NCBI GenBank assembly: GCA_010093685.1
Contig: MU006226.1
Location: forward strand, 1,128,964 to 1,192,963
Origin: Ophiobolus disseminans
Taxonomy: Eukaryota > Ascomycota > Dothideomycetes > Pleosporales > Phaeosphaeriaceae
Length of the DNA: 64,000 nt
Direction of reading: 5' to 3'
Shown: positions 1-10,455 of the stretch, one piece after another
Layout: the number at the start of each line of letters is the position of its first letter
Position numbering within the stretch: the first letter of the stretch is position 1
Position numbers and translations under genes: made by a program
Notes under the pieces: model-generated
What the model saw: only the letters and a program-made list of their open reading frames with translations
The model's database searches: none
What the model was told of the DNA's origin: nothing

Positions 1-2478
1 CTTCGCATGCAAACGAGTGTTAAGATCCTGGTTGCTGGGTCGAAGTGCAGGGTCGAAATCAAGTAGATGAACACGATCCGCCACAATTAAACTTCACAGA
101 TCGTCATGCAGAGCAATTTGATCGCGCATTAAGATCCTTTGCATCGTCAAAAATGCGTCTCCCATTGTAGGCAGAATGACTTTACCCATGCAAGCACCTT
201 CATCTTCTGCGCGGACGTTGCACTAGCCATTGTGGCTTCTCCGGTAGGGTGTGTTTCCACAGTTTGCATGACGATTTGAGAGGCCGCAGAGAATTCCCTA
301 GAATAACGCACATAGATGCGGCCTTGTACTGTTCGCCTCGTCGCATATTAGCCGTTTTCCCGGTCCCGTCACCTGGAGAGGACGGATGATCGGTTGCATG
401 AAAGACCTCGGTGATTGTCAGACAGCCTGGCCGAGCATTTCGCCGCACACTACAAACATGGATTTGCACACATTATGCTGCAGCTCGAATGCATCGCACA
501 GCCCTCGAACATATGCGATTAAGTTGCTGTATACAACTTCTGGTCGGGGCGACCTGCTTCCTTAATAAACCCGATGCACTTGTGGGTCAACCAAGATCAT
601 ACCGAGATCTCTTTGGATCTGTACAGATCAATGTGCGATGCAAAGAGTGTCGTCCTGCGAGGTCAATGAAAGAAGATGGACATCGTGACACAACTCACAA
701 CGAACACTGGGAGGTGTCGTTAGAAAGTGTTCCTGTACTAAGCAATGGTTACCCAACGATGTGTGTCATTCCAGGAGGGGCTTCGCCATAAAGATAGGTA
801 AGAAGGTCGTGGGCAAAATGAAGCTATCAGACACGAGCAAACTAAGAAAGCACGACGGAAGGCGGCGAAAGATGCATGGTACAGATGCGAGTGCAGTGGA
901 GTCGGCAGAGTTGAACATGTTGCGGTTGGGGATCTTCTCCGAAATAGTTGTGGTTCATGTCGACGCGTTGGGACTAATTAGTAATCGGGCACACCGTTTC
1001 CCCGTCCCCGCAAATCTCTCACACTCAAATGTTTGAATGAAAAGGCTTCACCACTATTGCCCTGCAAACTTGTGCCAAGAAAATATGAGCTCCTCCAACT
1101 TGCTGGACTTGTAAGATGAGCCTGTCTCGACCACGTTGTTGTGCTTACTCACATTGATGATCGCCTTCGCCAATTTGCTCAAATGTCCGCGCTCCCTCGA
1201 GCTTTTTTCCAGAGCTCAGTAGACTGCGCTACTTTGCGCTGAAACGTTCTCATTGCAGACTCGATAGTCTCGAACTAGGCACAGTAGTATCGTCACACCG
1301 AGCACACGGTCACTTCCCGCACTATTGGGGACTCGCCTCGAGTCCACGAGTACCCGATATCTCTCCTCGACACCAACACATACACTTTCCCATATTTGTT
1401 GTTCTCGCAAAAATCTCCAAAGCACCGGACAGGCTCGCTCAGCATTACAATATTACCATGGCCCCAAAAAAGCGGTTGGCTTGATGGACACCCAGCAACA
1501 CATTGGTATCTTGACAGTTCAAGCATGGAGTCTGATTCTTCTATACATCATACGTACTAGGCCATTATGACCCTCCTCGTGCGCGGGATGAGTATTGCAT
1601 TCCTGGGCGACGCCACGGACTAGCTCCATATCTCAGTAGTCGCACCAGGTGGATGGAACATTGGAAAGTCTAGCGCCACCAATGTGCTTTACCATGCATT
1701 CCCGTTGTCGAGAACCGAAGAGTTGGAGATGGCGTGGGTATCGATCATAGGCCAGCTGTCGCACGGTACCGTTTCGTTGCTTACTGGCTCCATGTCTGGT
1801 ATGCTATGCATGAACCAGAACAATCGCGCGTATTCAAAAACGGCGCAACAGGCATCGCACCTCAGACCTGCCTCCGCTCATATATAGGATATGCCACTCT
1901 ATTAAAGTATATCGGCTTCAAAGGCAACGTGAGTACTATTCCTGCAGCCGCCGACGACGGCATACAGACGCTTCTGAAGTATCTCAAGGCCAATACATTC
2001 CTGGCCTAGCACACCATCGCGACTGTTCAGACACCACAGCCCGCAAATGGCGTTGTTGAAAGTGCTCGATTGAGAACGTATGGTGTTGAGAGGCTGAGTT
2101 TTATTGATCGCAGTATCGTATGCGTGGTGCCCAACTGGATGCTAAAGTATGAGTCGAAAGATGAAGATCGCTGGCCAAACTGAAGTCTCCAGCAGGAAGA
2201 AATGTGGAATGAAATGACCGATCGTAGCTCAGCTAATTTGCACAAGTTCGCCTTCGTCTCGTGGTCAAGGCTACACAGACACAGAGCACGCAACCTGTTG
2301 GTTGGTGTACCCGGCGTCGCACCGTGTGTGAGAAAGGTCGCAAAACACCATACACCTCCGATGCATCTCGATGGTAGCCAGCATTGTAAGTGAGCATGTA
2401 ACCACTTCGTGAACACCAACGTAGACATCGGCGATGCCGCACGGCATCAACGGAGCCCTCTCGGATGACAAGCTGGGG
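1..2478. other. Gene-free left flank
   Basis: No ORF here has recognisable domain content, and none can be joined to another by plausible GT-AG introns. The longest open frames (411-791 on plus, 1734-2009 on plus, 2027-2428 on minus) overlap each other and read as random protein. I see no terminal inverted repeats, tandem repeats or transposase motifs. The base composition is mixed and not obviously AT-biased. It may be intergenic DNA or a decayed element; I cannot tell which. Confidence 0.5.
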
Positions 2479-2480
2479 TG

Positions 2481-2488
2481 TATATATG
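2481..2488 (+). promoter_or_regulatory. TATA box of the sulfotransferase-like gene
   Basis: TATATATG lies 65-72 bp upstream of the ATG at 2553, a normal distance for a fungal core promoter with a short leader. Confidence 0.5.
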
Positions 2489-2552
2489 AGCGTGAAAGGC
2501 CATTTCATCTCGAGGAAAGATTTGGCAATTCACCCCCTAGTCTGACATCAGC

Positions 2553-3389
2553 ATGGGTCAAGAACCATCCCACCCCCGCAATGGAGCCTCTATTGAGGTC
2601 ATCGGCGCGGGCTTGCCTCGCACTGGAACAACATCTCTTGCACTCGCGCTTCATATCCTACTCGATGGCCCCGTCTACGACGGCGGTACTCAGCTCTGGC
2701 ACGGCAAACCCTCTGACTGCACAGACCTGATCAGCGTACTTCAGAAAACACCAATCAAATCGTCTAGCGACAAGGAATACATCCTCAAAACACTCAAGAA
2801 GATCTTCGGCGGATACATGGCAACGACAGACACGCCCAGCGCACAGTTCGTGCCAGAATTATTGGAGCTCTGGCCAGATGCGAAAGTGATATGCACAACC
2901 CGCGACCCTGATACGTGGGCGAAGTCGATCGATCGAATCGTGCGCGCGTCGAGTACCCATTCGTGGTTCTTGCTCCTCGTGCTATTTCCGCTTCCTGGAC
3001 TGCGCCACTTCACCTCATACGTGCATGCACTGAGGCACGGGCGCTGGGGCGAGTTGTATGTGCGACCGGGCGACGACATCACAGAGTATACACGGGCATG
3101 GTACGATCGGCATACAGAGTGGTTGAAGAGCGTTGTGCCGAGGGAGAAGCTGATATTCTATGATGTGAGAGACGGCTGGGAGCCGCTTTGTGAGGCATTG
3201 GGTAAAGAGGTGCCGAGAGATAATATGGGGCAGGTGTTGAAATTTCCAAAGCTGAACGATGCGAGGAGTGCGGACGAGTTTGCGAAGCAGATCATGAGGA
3301 AAGGGTTTGTGGCTTGGGGGGAAATATTGGGAGCGTGTATGCTTGTCAGTGGTCTATTGTATTTGACGCGACGTAGTTGGTGTGGGTGA
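2553..3389 (+). CDS. P-loop sulfotransferase-like protein (Sulfotransfer_4 type) with C-terminal membrane anchor
   Basis: A single-exon protein of 278 aa. Near the N-terminus (about residues 11-26) it has IEVIGAGLPRTGTTSL, the glycine-rich phosphate-binding loop of the fungal sulfotransferase-like family that databases often mislabel as NAD-dependent epimerases. Further along come VICTTRDPDTWAKS (about 110-125), matching the 3'-phosphate-binding strand/helix, and a WYDRHTEWLKSVVP segment typical of the family. In characterised relatives the P-loop binds PAPS. The acceptor substrate is unknown here. The last 25 residues (GACMLVSGLLYLTRR) form a predicted membrane helix, so the enzyme is probably tail-anchored. 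The start at 2553 follows a TATA box and puts the P-loop at its usual position. The gene converges on the neighbouring minus-strand gene with only 58 bp between the stop codons. Confidence 0.88.
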   Translation: MGQEPSHPRNGASIEVIGAGLPRTGTTSLALALHILLDGPVYDGGTQLWHGKPSDCTDLISVLQKTPIKSSSDKEYILKTLKKIFGGYMATTDTPSAQFVPELLELWPDAKVICTTRDPDTWAKSIDRIVRASSTHSWFLLLVLFPLPGLRHFTSYVHALRHGRWGELYVRPGDDITEYTRAWYDRHTEWLKSVVPREKLIFYDVRDGWEPLCEALGKEVPRDNMGQVLKFPKLNDARSADEFAKQIMRKGFVAWGEILGACMLVSGLLYLTRRSWCG

Positions 3390-3447
3390 TGCCCATCCAT
3401 ATTCGCGCTTGTTTGCACGTGCTTTACATTTTCTTGCCTCCACTACA

Positions 3448-6400
3448 TTAAGCTAATTCCAGCGCACTATTGGTCGGACTCGTTACCGGCTCCATGACCA
3501 TCTTTCCTAGTTCTCTCTTCGCCATCGCCATATCATCTGCTATTCTTTTTCGATCCTCCTCGATCTCCGCCACTATGGCATCCCACTGGGGCGGACTGAG
3601 AAGTTCGGTTTGTGGAACAACATCTCGCGAGGATGTTTGACCTTTCTGTAGTATAAACAGGGGTGTTTGTGTGAGTTCTGAGGTCTGGTCAAGTAATTTG
3701 TCTGGATCATTTGTAGAGATGCCGGCGGTGAAGTCTGGCGATGCGAGCAATTGTATTGTGCTGGGGCGGCTGCGGAGAAGCAGTATGATGATATTTTCGA
3801 GATTTCTATGTCGCTGAATCCTACGAGCGGACGCGAGTAGCCATTGGAATATGTGGATGACAGCTAGGGGTGGTAGTGCTGAGACTTTCGCGTTGCCGTG
3901 ATTCAACAAGTCGGCGACAAACGGGATGTGTATGGTGACAATTGTGTTGGCGTCTTCGACGTCGTCCCTGGCAATGCGCAATAGCTTTTTAGACCTCGAG
4001 TTCTGTAGGTTATCGATCTGCCCCTGAAGATCTAGGAGTATCGACAGTTGAATGGCTTGACTGACAGATGTGCTGGCGGTGACGCCGCGCCACATCATGT
4101 CGACTCGTTTGTGGAAGGGTATGGTGGCAATTATCATGAACTTACTATACCTATCGAGACGGCCTAGTGTCGGATTCGTGTGGGTAACGGGCTGTAGGGC
4201 TATTTCAGAGTCTATTGAGCGAAAAGAGTGGCGATGAGGTAGTCCGGTGGAAACGAGCAAGTGTCCCATGTCGTCATGAGTCACCACGAAACGTTCGTTT
4301 GGTAGATGATTGTTCAGATATGTAGTTAGCATTGTAGCTTCTCTCTCCGCTCTCGGATGTCGCCCATGGTACCACTTCTTCTCTTTGACCATAATCGCCG
4401 AAAGACCGGTTGATAGAACGCCCAATTTTCTTTCTTGGATAACAGCCTCCACGAAAAGCTCTGGGGAAGCAAAAATCCGTGACTGCTCAACATGCTTCAG
4501 GCCATTTTCACATTTGTAAGGGATTGAGAGAACGGATTGGCGGAGTTTTGACTCAAAGCCACTGTCCTTGGGAGTCCCGATGAAGAAGGCGGAGCTGTTG
4601 TTCGTCGCCAGAGCTTTCAGCCAAGTAGAATGGCAAAGCTGGGCTGATGTTCTCTCTCCACAGTCTACAAAGTTGAAGGCGTTGTTCAGAAATATGATTG
4701 ATTTGTTGCGGTACGTGTGAAGGATCGAATCGGTCTCCTCAAGCTCTGACATTGCTGTTGCTTCAGGCAGATACAGCAGACCGCCATTCTGGTGGATGTT
4801 GCATAAGTCGACTTCCATACGCAATGAAGCCTGAATGAAGTCCTGGATTGCTTGGGATTCGCGCTCAGTTGTTTTCGGGTTAGTGATCAAGAGCACCTTT
4901 GCGTTGGGTGTACGCATGTACATGCTTGAGACTTGTAGACGTACGACACGGCGCTCGACAAGCACCATGTCCCTCATGTCGATATGTTGCTGCTCCGGAG
5001 CTTCTAAATATAGGTCGAACGTGACCAGGAAGTGCTTGTGATTTTCTGCATTCTGCAAAACACGAAACTGCTGTTGCATGGTGATAGTGTCCCTCGGTCG
5101 GATAAGGCCCACTGCCTCATCGATCCTAGAAGCATCGACACCTGTAGTAGATGCTACCAGATGTCCAAAAACATGAGGCATACTTATGCTTACTTCCATT
5201 GCTCGAGGTGATCGTTCTGTGGATACGTTGGTTTCCCCGATTGGTTGGTTGCCAAAGTTTTGCACCTGGACGAAGCCATCAACAAATTGTGCAGATGCTG
5301 ATTACATCGGAATAAGGTTTTCCAGACGTACGTGCGGGGAATGGGAACTTACCTTGTAGGTGATTTTACTTGTCGCTGATTGAGCCACGGTGCATAGGTG
5401 ATCGAAATCACCGAAACCGCACGGGTAGCTGATGTCAATCTCCTTGCGCAGCTCGAAGGATGGCATACGCTTCTCAAGCCATGGCATATCGGCTCGAATC
5501 TGGAACCATCCTCTCTCGGAGAACCTAGTTCCAGTGCTTGAAAATATCGTATTGGGTTTGATTCGCACTTTGAACGATCCTTCCATGGAAGCTTCACCCG
5601 TGGCTGGTATGCTAGTGGGCAGATATGCAACTCCACCGTCCTCAGCTGAAACTTCTTCAAACTGATCTGAATGGTCTGCAAGGCTGACCGGAATCGGCAC
5701 TGTTGGTGAAGGCATACCACCAACATTCCTGACTGTTACGCGACGAATATGAACGTATTCGCCAGGCTCAAAAGTACCGTCAGCATTGTCGTCCTCAACT
5801 TCAAAACTCACTAGCTCCAATGCCCAAGCGGAAGTGTACCTCTGGATGGTTCCGTCTATATGCTGTACAGCAATTGTTGTAGTCCCGTTAGCCCCCCTCA
5901 GGCCTTTGGTAAGGGGTGTTGTCATGCTCGCGCCCAGCTCGCCGTCCTTGCCGTTTAGTCCAGGCGCGCGCTTGAAATTGTGTCTGATGGGTTTCATGTC
6001 ACAACCAGCGCAATTACCGCTTCCTCCACCGCATTTACAGGCGCCTGGATCTGTTCGTGGTGTTCTGACGGCGTTATATGCAACAGCCGCCTGTGCAATG
6101 AAACGTTCCAGATTGTTTCCGGATACGGCACGGGCACGTAGTGGTGCCATCATCGCCATGGTGCTTGCGCTGGCATGCGATCGACCTGCGTTCAGCTGGG
6201 AACCCACTCTTGCTAATGCAGATGTCGGAACATAAGCGTCGGCTTTAATGCAGTTGTCTGTACAGAAGTACTTGTAGCCGACGATTTCCTCCCATTGCCA
6301 GCCCATACCGCCCTTGCCGCCAGTTCCACCTTCACCTGGATTGCCATGATGACCGGCCCTTCCTCCAATGCCTCCTTTCAAATCCCATGAGACGCTCATG

Positions 6401-6924
6401 AGCAGATGTGTGCTGCTTTCATCCACGATGATATGAATATCGCCACCAGAACCGCCATCAGCTCCGTTCGAGCCTCTACCGGCGACACCGCCATCACCAC
6501 CATTAGTGCCATTTGTAGCATCTGACCCTTGGCTGGCTGGCATACCATCCACGCCGTCTAGTCCGTGCTCTCCGTTCCCTCCGTTATGACCCATTTCTCC
6601 AACCCCACCGATCGCCGTCAATCGAAGATCGCGACCGATTGGAACTTCCGAGTGCGTGGGAAGGCGATGGGACTGATGCGATTCGACGACTTGTACGTGT
6701 ATAGCTCCCTGAGATAGCTGTGATTCGGAAATTTGTACCGCCAAAGTACCGGCTGGGCCTCCAGGGATGGCTGGAGGGGCATTGGAAGCAGGCTGCCCAT
6801 GCCTTGTCGCTGGCTGCTGGCCACGAAGCACTAAGGCTTGTGAGTCATTATGAACAAGGCGGATGCCGCTGCTGCGGGCAAGTGTGACACCATCTGGGCC
6901 ATTGACAGAGATGGTGGTTGTCAT
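3448..6924 (-). CDS. Large glycine-repeat (collagen-like) protein, DUF7932-like
   Basis: Two exons, 6924-5353 and 5265-3448. They are joined by an 87-nt phase-0 intron (GTAAGT donor, TCCAG acceptor) and give about 1129 aa. Without splicing the locus looks like two ORFs, the downstream one beginning with GTG. ATG 6924 is preferred over the in-frame ATG at 6972 because MTTTISVNGPDG begins the conserved part. Residues about 106-165 and 183-209 are collagen-like runs of G-x-x-G/N-G-G units (GHNGGNGEHGLDG, GNPGEGGTGGKGG). A cysteine cluster CKCGGGSGNCAGC follows near residue 305, then a beta-rich region with CARDB-like phrases (DDNADGTFEPGEYVHI, then VRNVGGMPSPTV). Exon 2 has no motif I know. There is no signal peptide. 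I recall fungal proteins of this layout under DUF7932, but that name is from memory. Function is unknown. Confidence 0.8.
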
Positions 6925-7472
6925 GTTTTTTTTAATGAAGTTCGTGTTTAAGATGGCTAGCTGACTACGCAAGGCTGTAATGTCACTGTCAACTTATGGG
7001 GCAGGCTGCCTCTCTCAAGCAACAGGTTATAGTGTGGTTTTCGTGTGAAGATTCGAGAGTTGAAAGAGATATGCTGGTTGCCCTAGAGTATCAAGTCCGC
7101 GCAGGTTGGATGAGGCAGCGATTGATCTTGACCGGGCTGTACAAAGCAATTACTTTTTGAGGATTGAGCTGCGGCTGTTTGTCACGAGTGTTGATTCGAC
7201 GACAATTTGGCAGCCTCGTAGCCTTGTCGGTTACGCCCTTCAGCCCGCAAAGTTCGACCAGTGAGCTGACCGAAAATCTCGACACGCTCGATTTGACGTG
7301 GGAGGTCAGGCCGACACGCATGGAAGCATGGGAGTCGTCCATGACGACGCATACACTACCGAAGCGTCGAAGTGTGGTACGAGACGCACAGCAACCGCAC
7401 TCCCACAATCGGCTGATGGTGAGACCATTTGCTAGACGTGTCAGCCTTGTGAAGAAGACGTCTGTTCTCTAG
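6925..7472. other. Divergent intergenic region
   Basis: About 550 bp separate the start codons of the glycine-repeat gene (minus) and the RBR ligase gene (plus). It should hold both promoters, but I see no clear TATA box. A plus-strand frame stays open from 7164 to a TAG directly before ATG 7473. The sequence before that ATG, TTCTCTAG, would also serve as a splice acceptor, so an upstream exon of the RBR gene could lie here. Confidence 0.4.
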
Positions 7473-8569
7473 ATGCAGCCTGTTGTGCTACGTAGAATAT
7501 CGCGGAGAGCTCAGCCTGCTCGCCCAGGCCTAGGACTTCTCCATACCTCTACGCCTGCTGCGTCGGCCGCAAGCATACGTATTTCGGCAGATTACCTGGT
7601 GGTGCTAGAAGATGCAATTCGCCTGTCGCAAACGGAAGAAGACATATGGGCAAGTGGCACGCTTTCCATCGCACAGCAAGCGCGAGAGACCAAAGCGGAA
7701 GCACGACGACAGGCTGCGGACGAAGCCCGACAGCACACCATCCGAAATCAGCGGGAGCAGCAACTTGCTTTAGCACGACGAGATGGCGAGAGAAGGGCTC
7801 GGGTCGCGGAGAGGGAAGAAACCCATCGCCAGGAGCACGAGCGCATCTGCCGCGACCAGGAGCGGGCAGAACAGTTGCGGCGCGACGCTGAAGAAGCACA
7901 GCGTCAGGCAGCGGAAGAGGCCGAGCGACGCAGAAGGGAGCGACTGAGGCCGTGCGTGGTTTGCATGGACGGGAGTGACTTTGCGGTCCTCACTGAGCTC
8001 CCATGCGGCCACTGGTCTTGTGGGAGTTGCTTGCGGGGTATGTTGTGGTGTATCGCAGCTACAACGCAGGCTAACGGCAGCTCCTAGATGGATTTGAGGC
8101 GTCATTCGCGACGCGCTCCAGATTCCAGTGCTGTCAGCAGCATGTCCCCACGACGTCTCTGGCACCCGTCTTGCCCCGTGACTTCATCGCCCGCTACGAG
8201 CTGATGGTGCTGGAGCAGACGACACTGAACCCCACGTATTGCGCCAACGCCGTCTGCGCCGCCTTCATCCCCCCTGCGCACTATCACGGACCCGATGCTG
8301 CTCGGTGTGGCAACTGCAATACCGAGACATGTAGACACTGTCGCACTGCGAGCCATGCGGGGCGCGGGTGCACTGCGGACACGGCGACGCAGCAGGTGCG
8401 GGCCTTGGCAGCGGTGGTGGGGTGGAAGACGTGTCCGGCGTGCGGCACCATGGTAGAGAGGCGTGATGGGTGTCTGCACATGTCCTGTCGCTGCGGCGCC
8501 GAGTTCTGCTATCGCTGTGGCGGATACTGGCGCGACTGTAGCAGCCGTTGTGGTGGACAGTACTTCTGA
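7473..8569 (+). CDS. RBR (RING-IBR-RING2) E3 ubiquitin ligase
   Basis: Two exons, 7473-8037 and 8088-8569, joined by a 50-nt phase-1 intron (GTATGT donor, CTAAC branch, TCCTAG acceptor), give 348 aa. Splicing is required because the intron interrupts RING1 just after SCGSCLR. Residues about 65-158 form a charged Glu/Arg/Gln-rich coiled coil. RING1 begins at 161 (CVVCMDG, then PCGHWSCGSCL). An in-between-RING domain follows (CANAVCAAFIPP, then CGNCNTETCRHCR). RING2 (CPACGTMVERRDGCLHMSC, then FCYRCGGYWRDC) lies at the C-terminus. The DGC cysteine matches the catalytic cysteine that forms the ubiquitin thioester in RBR ligases, so the enzyme looks active. Substrate unknown. The N-terminus is tentative: an in-frame TAG precedes the ATG, and that site could instead be an acceptor. 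Confidence 0.87.
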
Positions 8570-9029
8570 CCACATTCTCTCCCAGTAGCCAGGTTCAGCC
8601 TCGTGTTCCACGGCATGAATACATCGATCCGGACGATTCAGATCTGCATCGCGAATTTAAACTTCGCACTATCAGTCGACTTCCCGACCTACCTGGCTAC
8701 CATGATGTAGGTAAACGCGCCATCTCCATATACGATGATAGGGGGACAGGTGGCGGGACACATGCTGCGCTAGGCCCCTGTTTTAGCCACATAATCTGTG
8801 GGGCGCACGGATCGCCTGCGGTCGTTCTTCGGTCGACCTTGGGGCTGGAAATACACCACCTGAGCATGCGCTAGCACACAAACCTTCGATCCTCGGTGCG
8901 TTCGATGGGCCGTCAGTACATCGGCAAGGCGAGGAACAGACTGAGAAAAAAGAGAGGGGCGACACGTGGCTGCACATGGTAGAGGGAATTTGCCGCTAAG
9001 ATATAATCCACATTATCGCAACAAGCACT
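8570..9029. other. Intergenic, convergent
   Basis: The 460 bp between the RBR gene (plus) and the SAT4/PTH11-like gene (minus) hold only 3' flanks. I see no supported ORF, repeat or RNA gene. Confidence 0.5.
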
Positions 9030-10455
9030 CTAAAGTTTCCCGTAAGGCAGCGGAAATTTCGTACTAGCGACGAGATCCTTCTGACTCTCGCTGTCGCTGC
9101 CCTGTCCGTTTTCCTCGAAATGTTGCTCAAAGTGCTGAGTGACATAGATGCTCTTCCCCAGCGTATCTTGGTCAGTCTTCGAAGAATATGCGTTCGCATT
9201 GATCGACTTTTTGCCCAACTCCATATCTGCGTCGTGAGTATCACGAACGGCCTTGCTTGCAAGTCCGTGATTTCTACTCATGTTGCCACTGAGTGCCGTG
9301 CCATAACCTCTGCTGCTATGGCGTGTCGAGAATCCGGGTATGATCTTAACGACGAGGGGTTTCAATGCGGGCAGCGATGCGCAGACAATACCCAGGTTAA
9401 TCTCGATTGCAGACCAGTAAGCAGTCGCAGCGGAGTAGTATACCGGATCTTCAGGGTGGCTCGTGAAAACGACAAGGGCGTTGAGTCGGAGGATAGAGAC
9501 GACGCATACGAACCATCCTATAGTGAGAATGCCAACCAGAGCAATCTTCTGACGTTTTGGGATCTGTAACCCCCAAAGGGGTTTGACTGGGAGTGTGGCA
9601 ACCATCAGGTCGGTAAAGATATTAATCGAGGCATTAGCGAACCAAACTCTAAATCATTGTTAGTCTAAACCCTTGGTTGTGAGATCTGGAGGATGAGCAC
9701 CACTTACGTCTGTTCTTTCGTGCATCTTGCGTTCGGTCTCTCCGAGACACTCCAATAAGCATTGACAGGCACGCAACTAAAAGTCGATGTGAAGAAAGTG
9801 GTGATGCCCTGTCCAATCACAGTGTCAATGGATAGACGTGGTAATTGCTCTCGGGACACTCACCCAGGCCACGCAAATACCCATAGCGATTTGAAGAGGA
9901 ATGCGCATCTCACGAACTGCGAAGATCCGCTGGTATTGGAGAATGATGGAAACTTTTATAAACGTAAGGCTGAAGTTGTATGTGATGATACTAAAGAAGA
10001 GGAACTGAAAAATCGTAAGCCAGTGTGTAGATGATTTGGGACGAACACCAACCTTCAGCATTTTTTCCACTCCGTGAGGGTATGGGATGAACACTGTATG
10101 CTTGCCATTGCCCGCATTTGCCTCTGTTGTCTTTTAGATCAAGGCATCATATTCGTTGACGAGTAAACTTACGCAGTATTTGCAAAATGCCGGTCAACAG
10201 TGTGAAGATCTGGACATTAAGTGTTAATAGGAAAGGAACGAGTGTATATCAATAGACAATACGCACCATGGCCAGGACGATAGTATAATCCTCCCTCCCA
10301 ACTGCTTTATATCTAAGTCGCGTGAATACTCGCAGGCATACTGAAATGAATGATATGATTGTGAAGGCGATAACGATGTCCTTGGTAAGTTGGCTCTGAT
10401 CTTCTCCTCTCAAGATAGCCAATTGCTCGGGCGGTATCTGGTCTAAAGTGGTCAT
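9030..10455 (-). CDS. SAT4/PTH11-like rhodopsin-fold integral membrane protein
   Basis: Six exons: 10455-10267, 10209-10173, 10123-10053, 10004-9864, 9808-9708 and 9648-9030. Every junction is GT-AG and in frame, giving 385 aa. Most of the gene is invisible to single-frame reading; the second exon is only 37 nt. The product has the fungal rhodopsin-domain pattern: a first helix (IVIAFTIISFISVCLRVFTR), the REDY motif before helix 2, FSLTFIKVSIILQYQRIF, a W|GITTFF splice-spanning helix followed by the CVPVNAYW segment, and VWFANASINIFTDLMVATLP. The last helices (GILTIGWFVCVVSILRL, LGIVCASLPALKPLV) come before a roughly 90-residue polar cytoplasmic tail. Relatives include PTH11-type receptors that act at the plasma membrane in surface or chemical sensing. 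There is no extracellular CFEM domain, so its ligand cannot be inferred. Confidence 0.88.

Noticed and set aside
8102..8611. 169-aa minus-strand frame
   Set aside because: It is antisense to the IBR/RING2 part of the RBR ligase.
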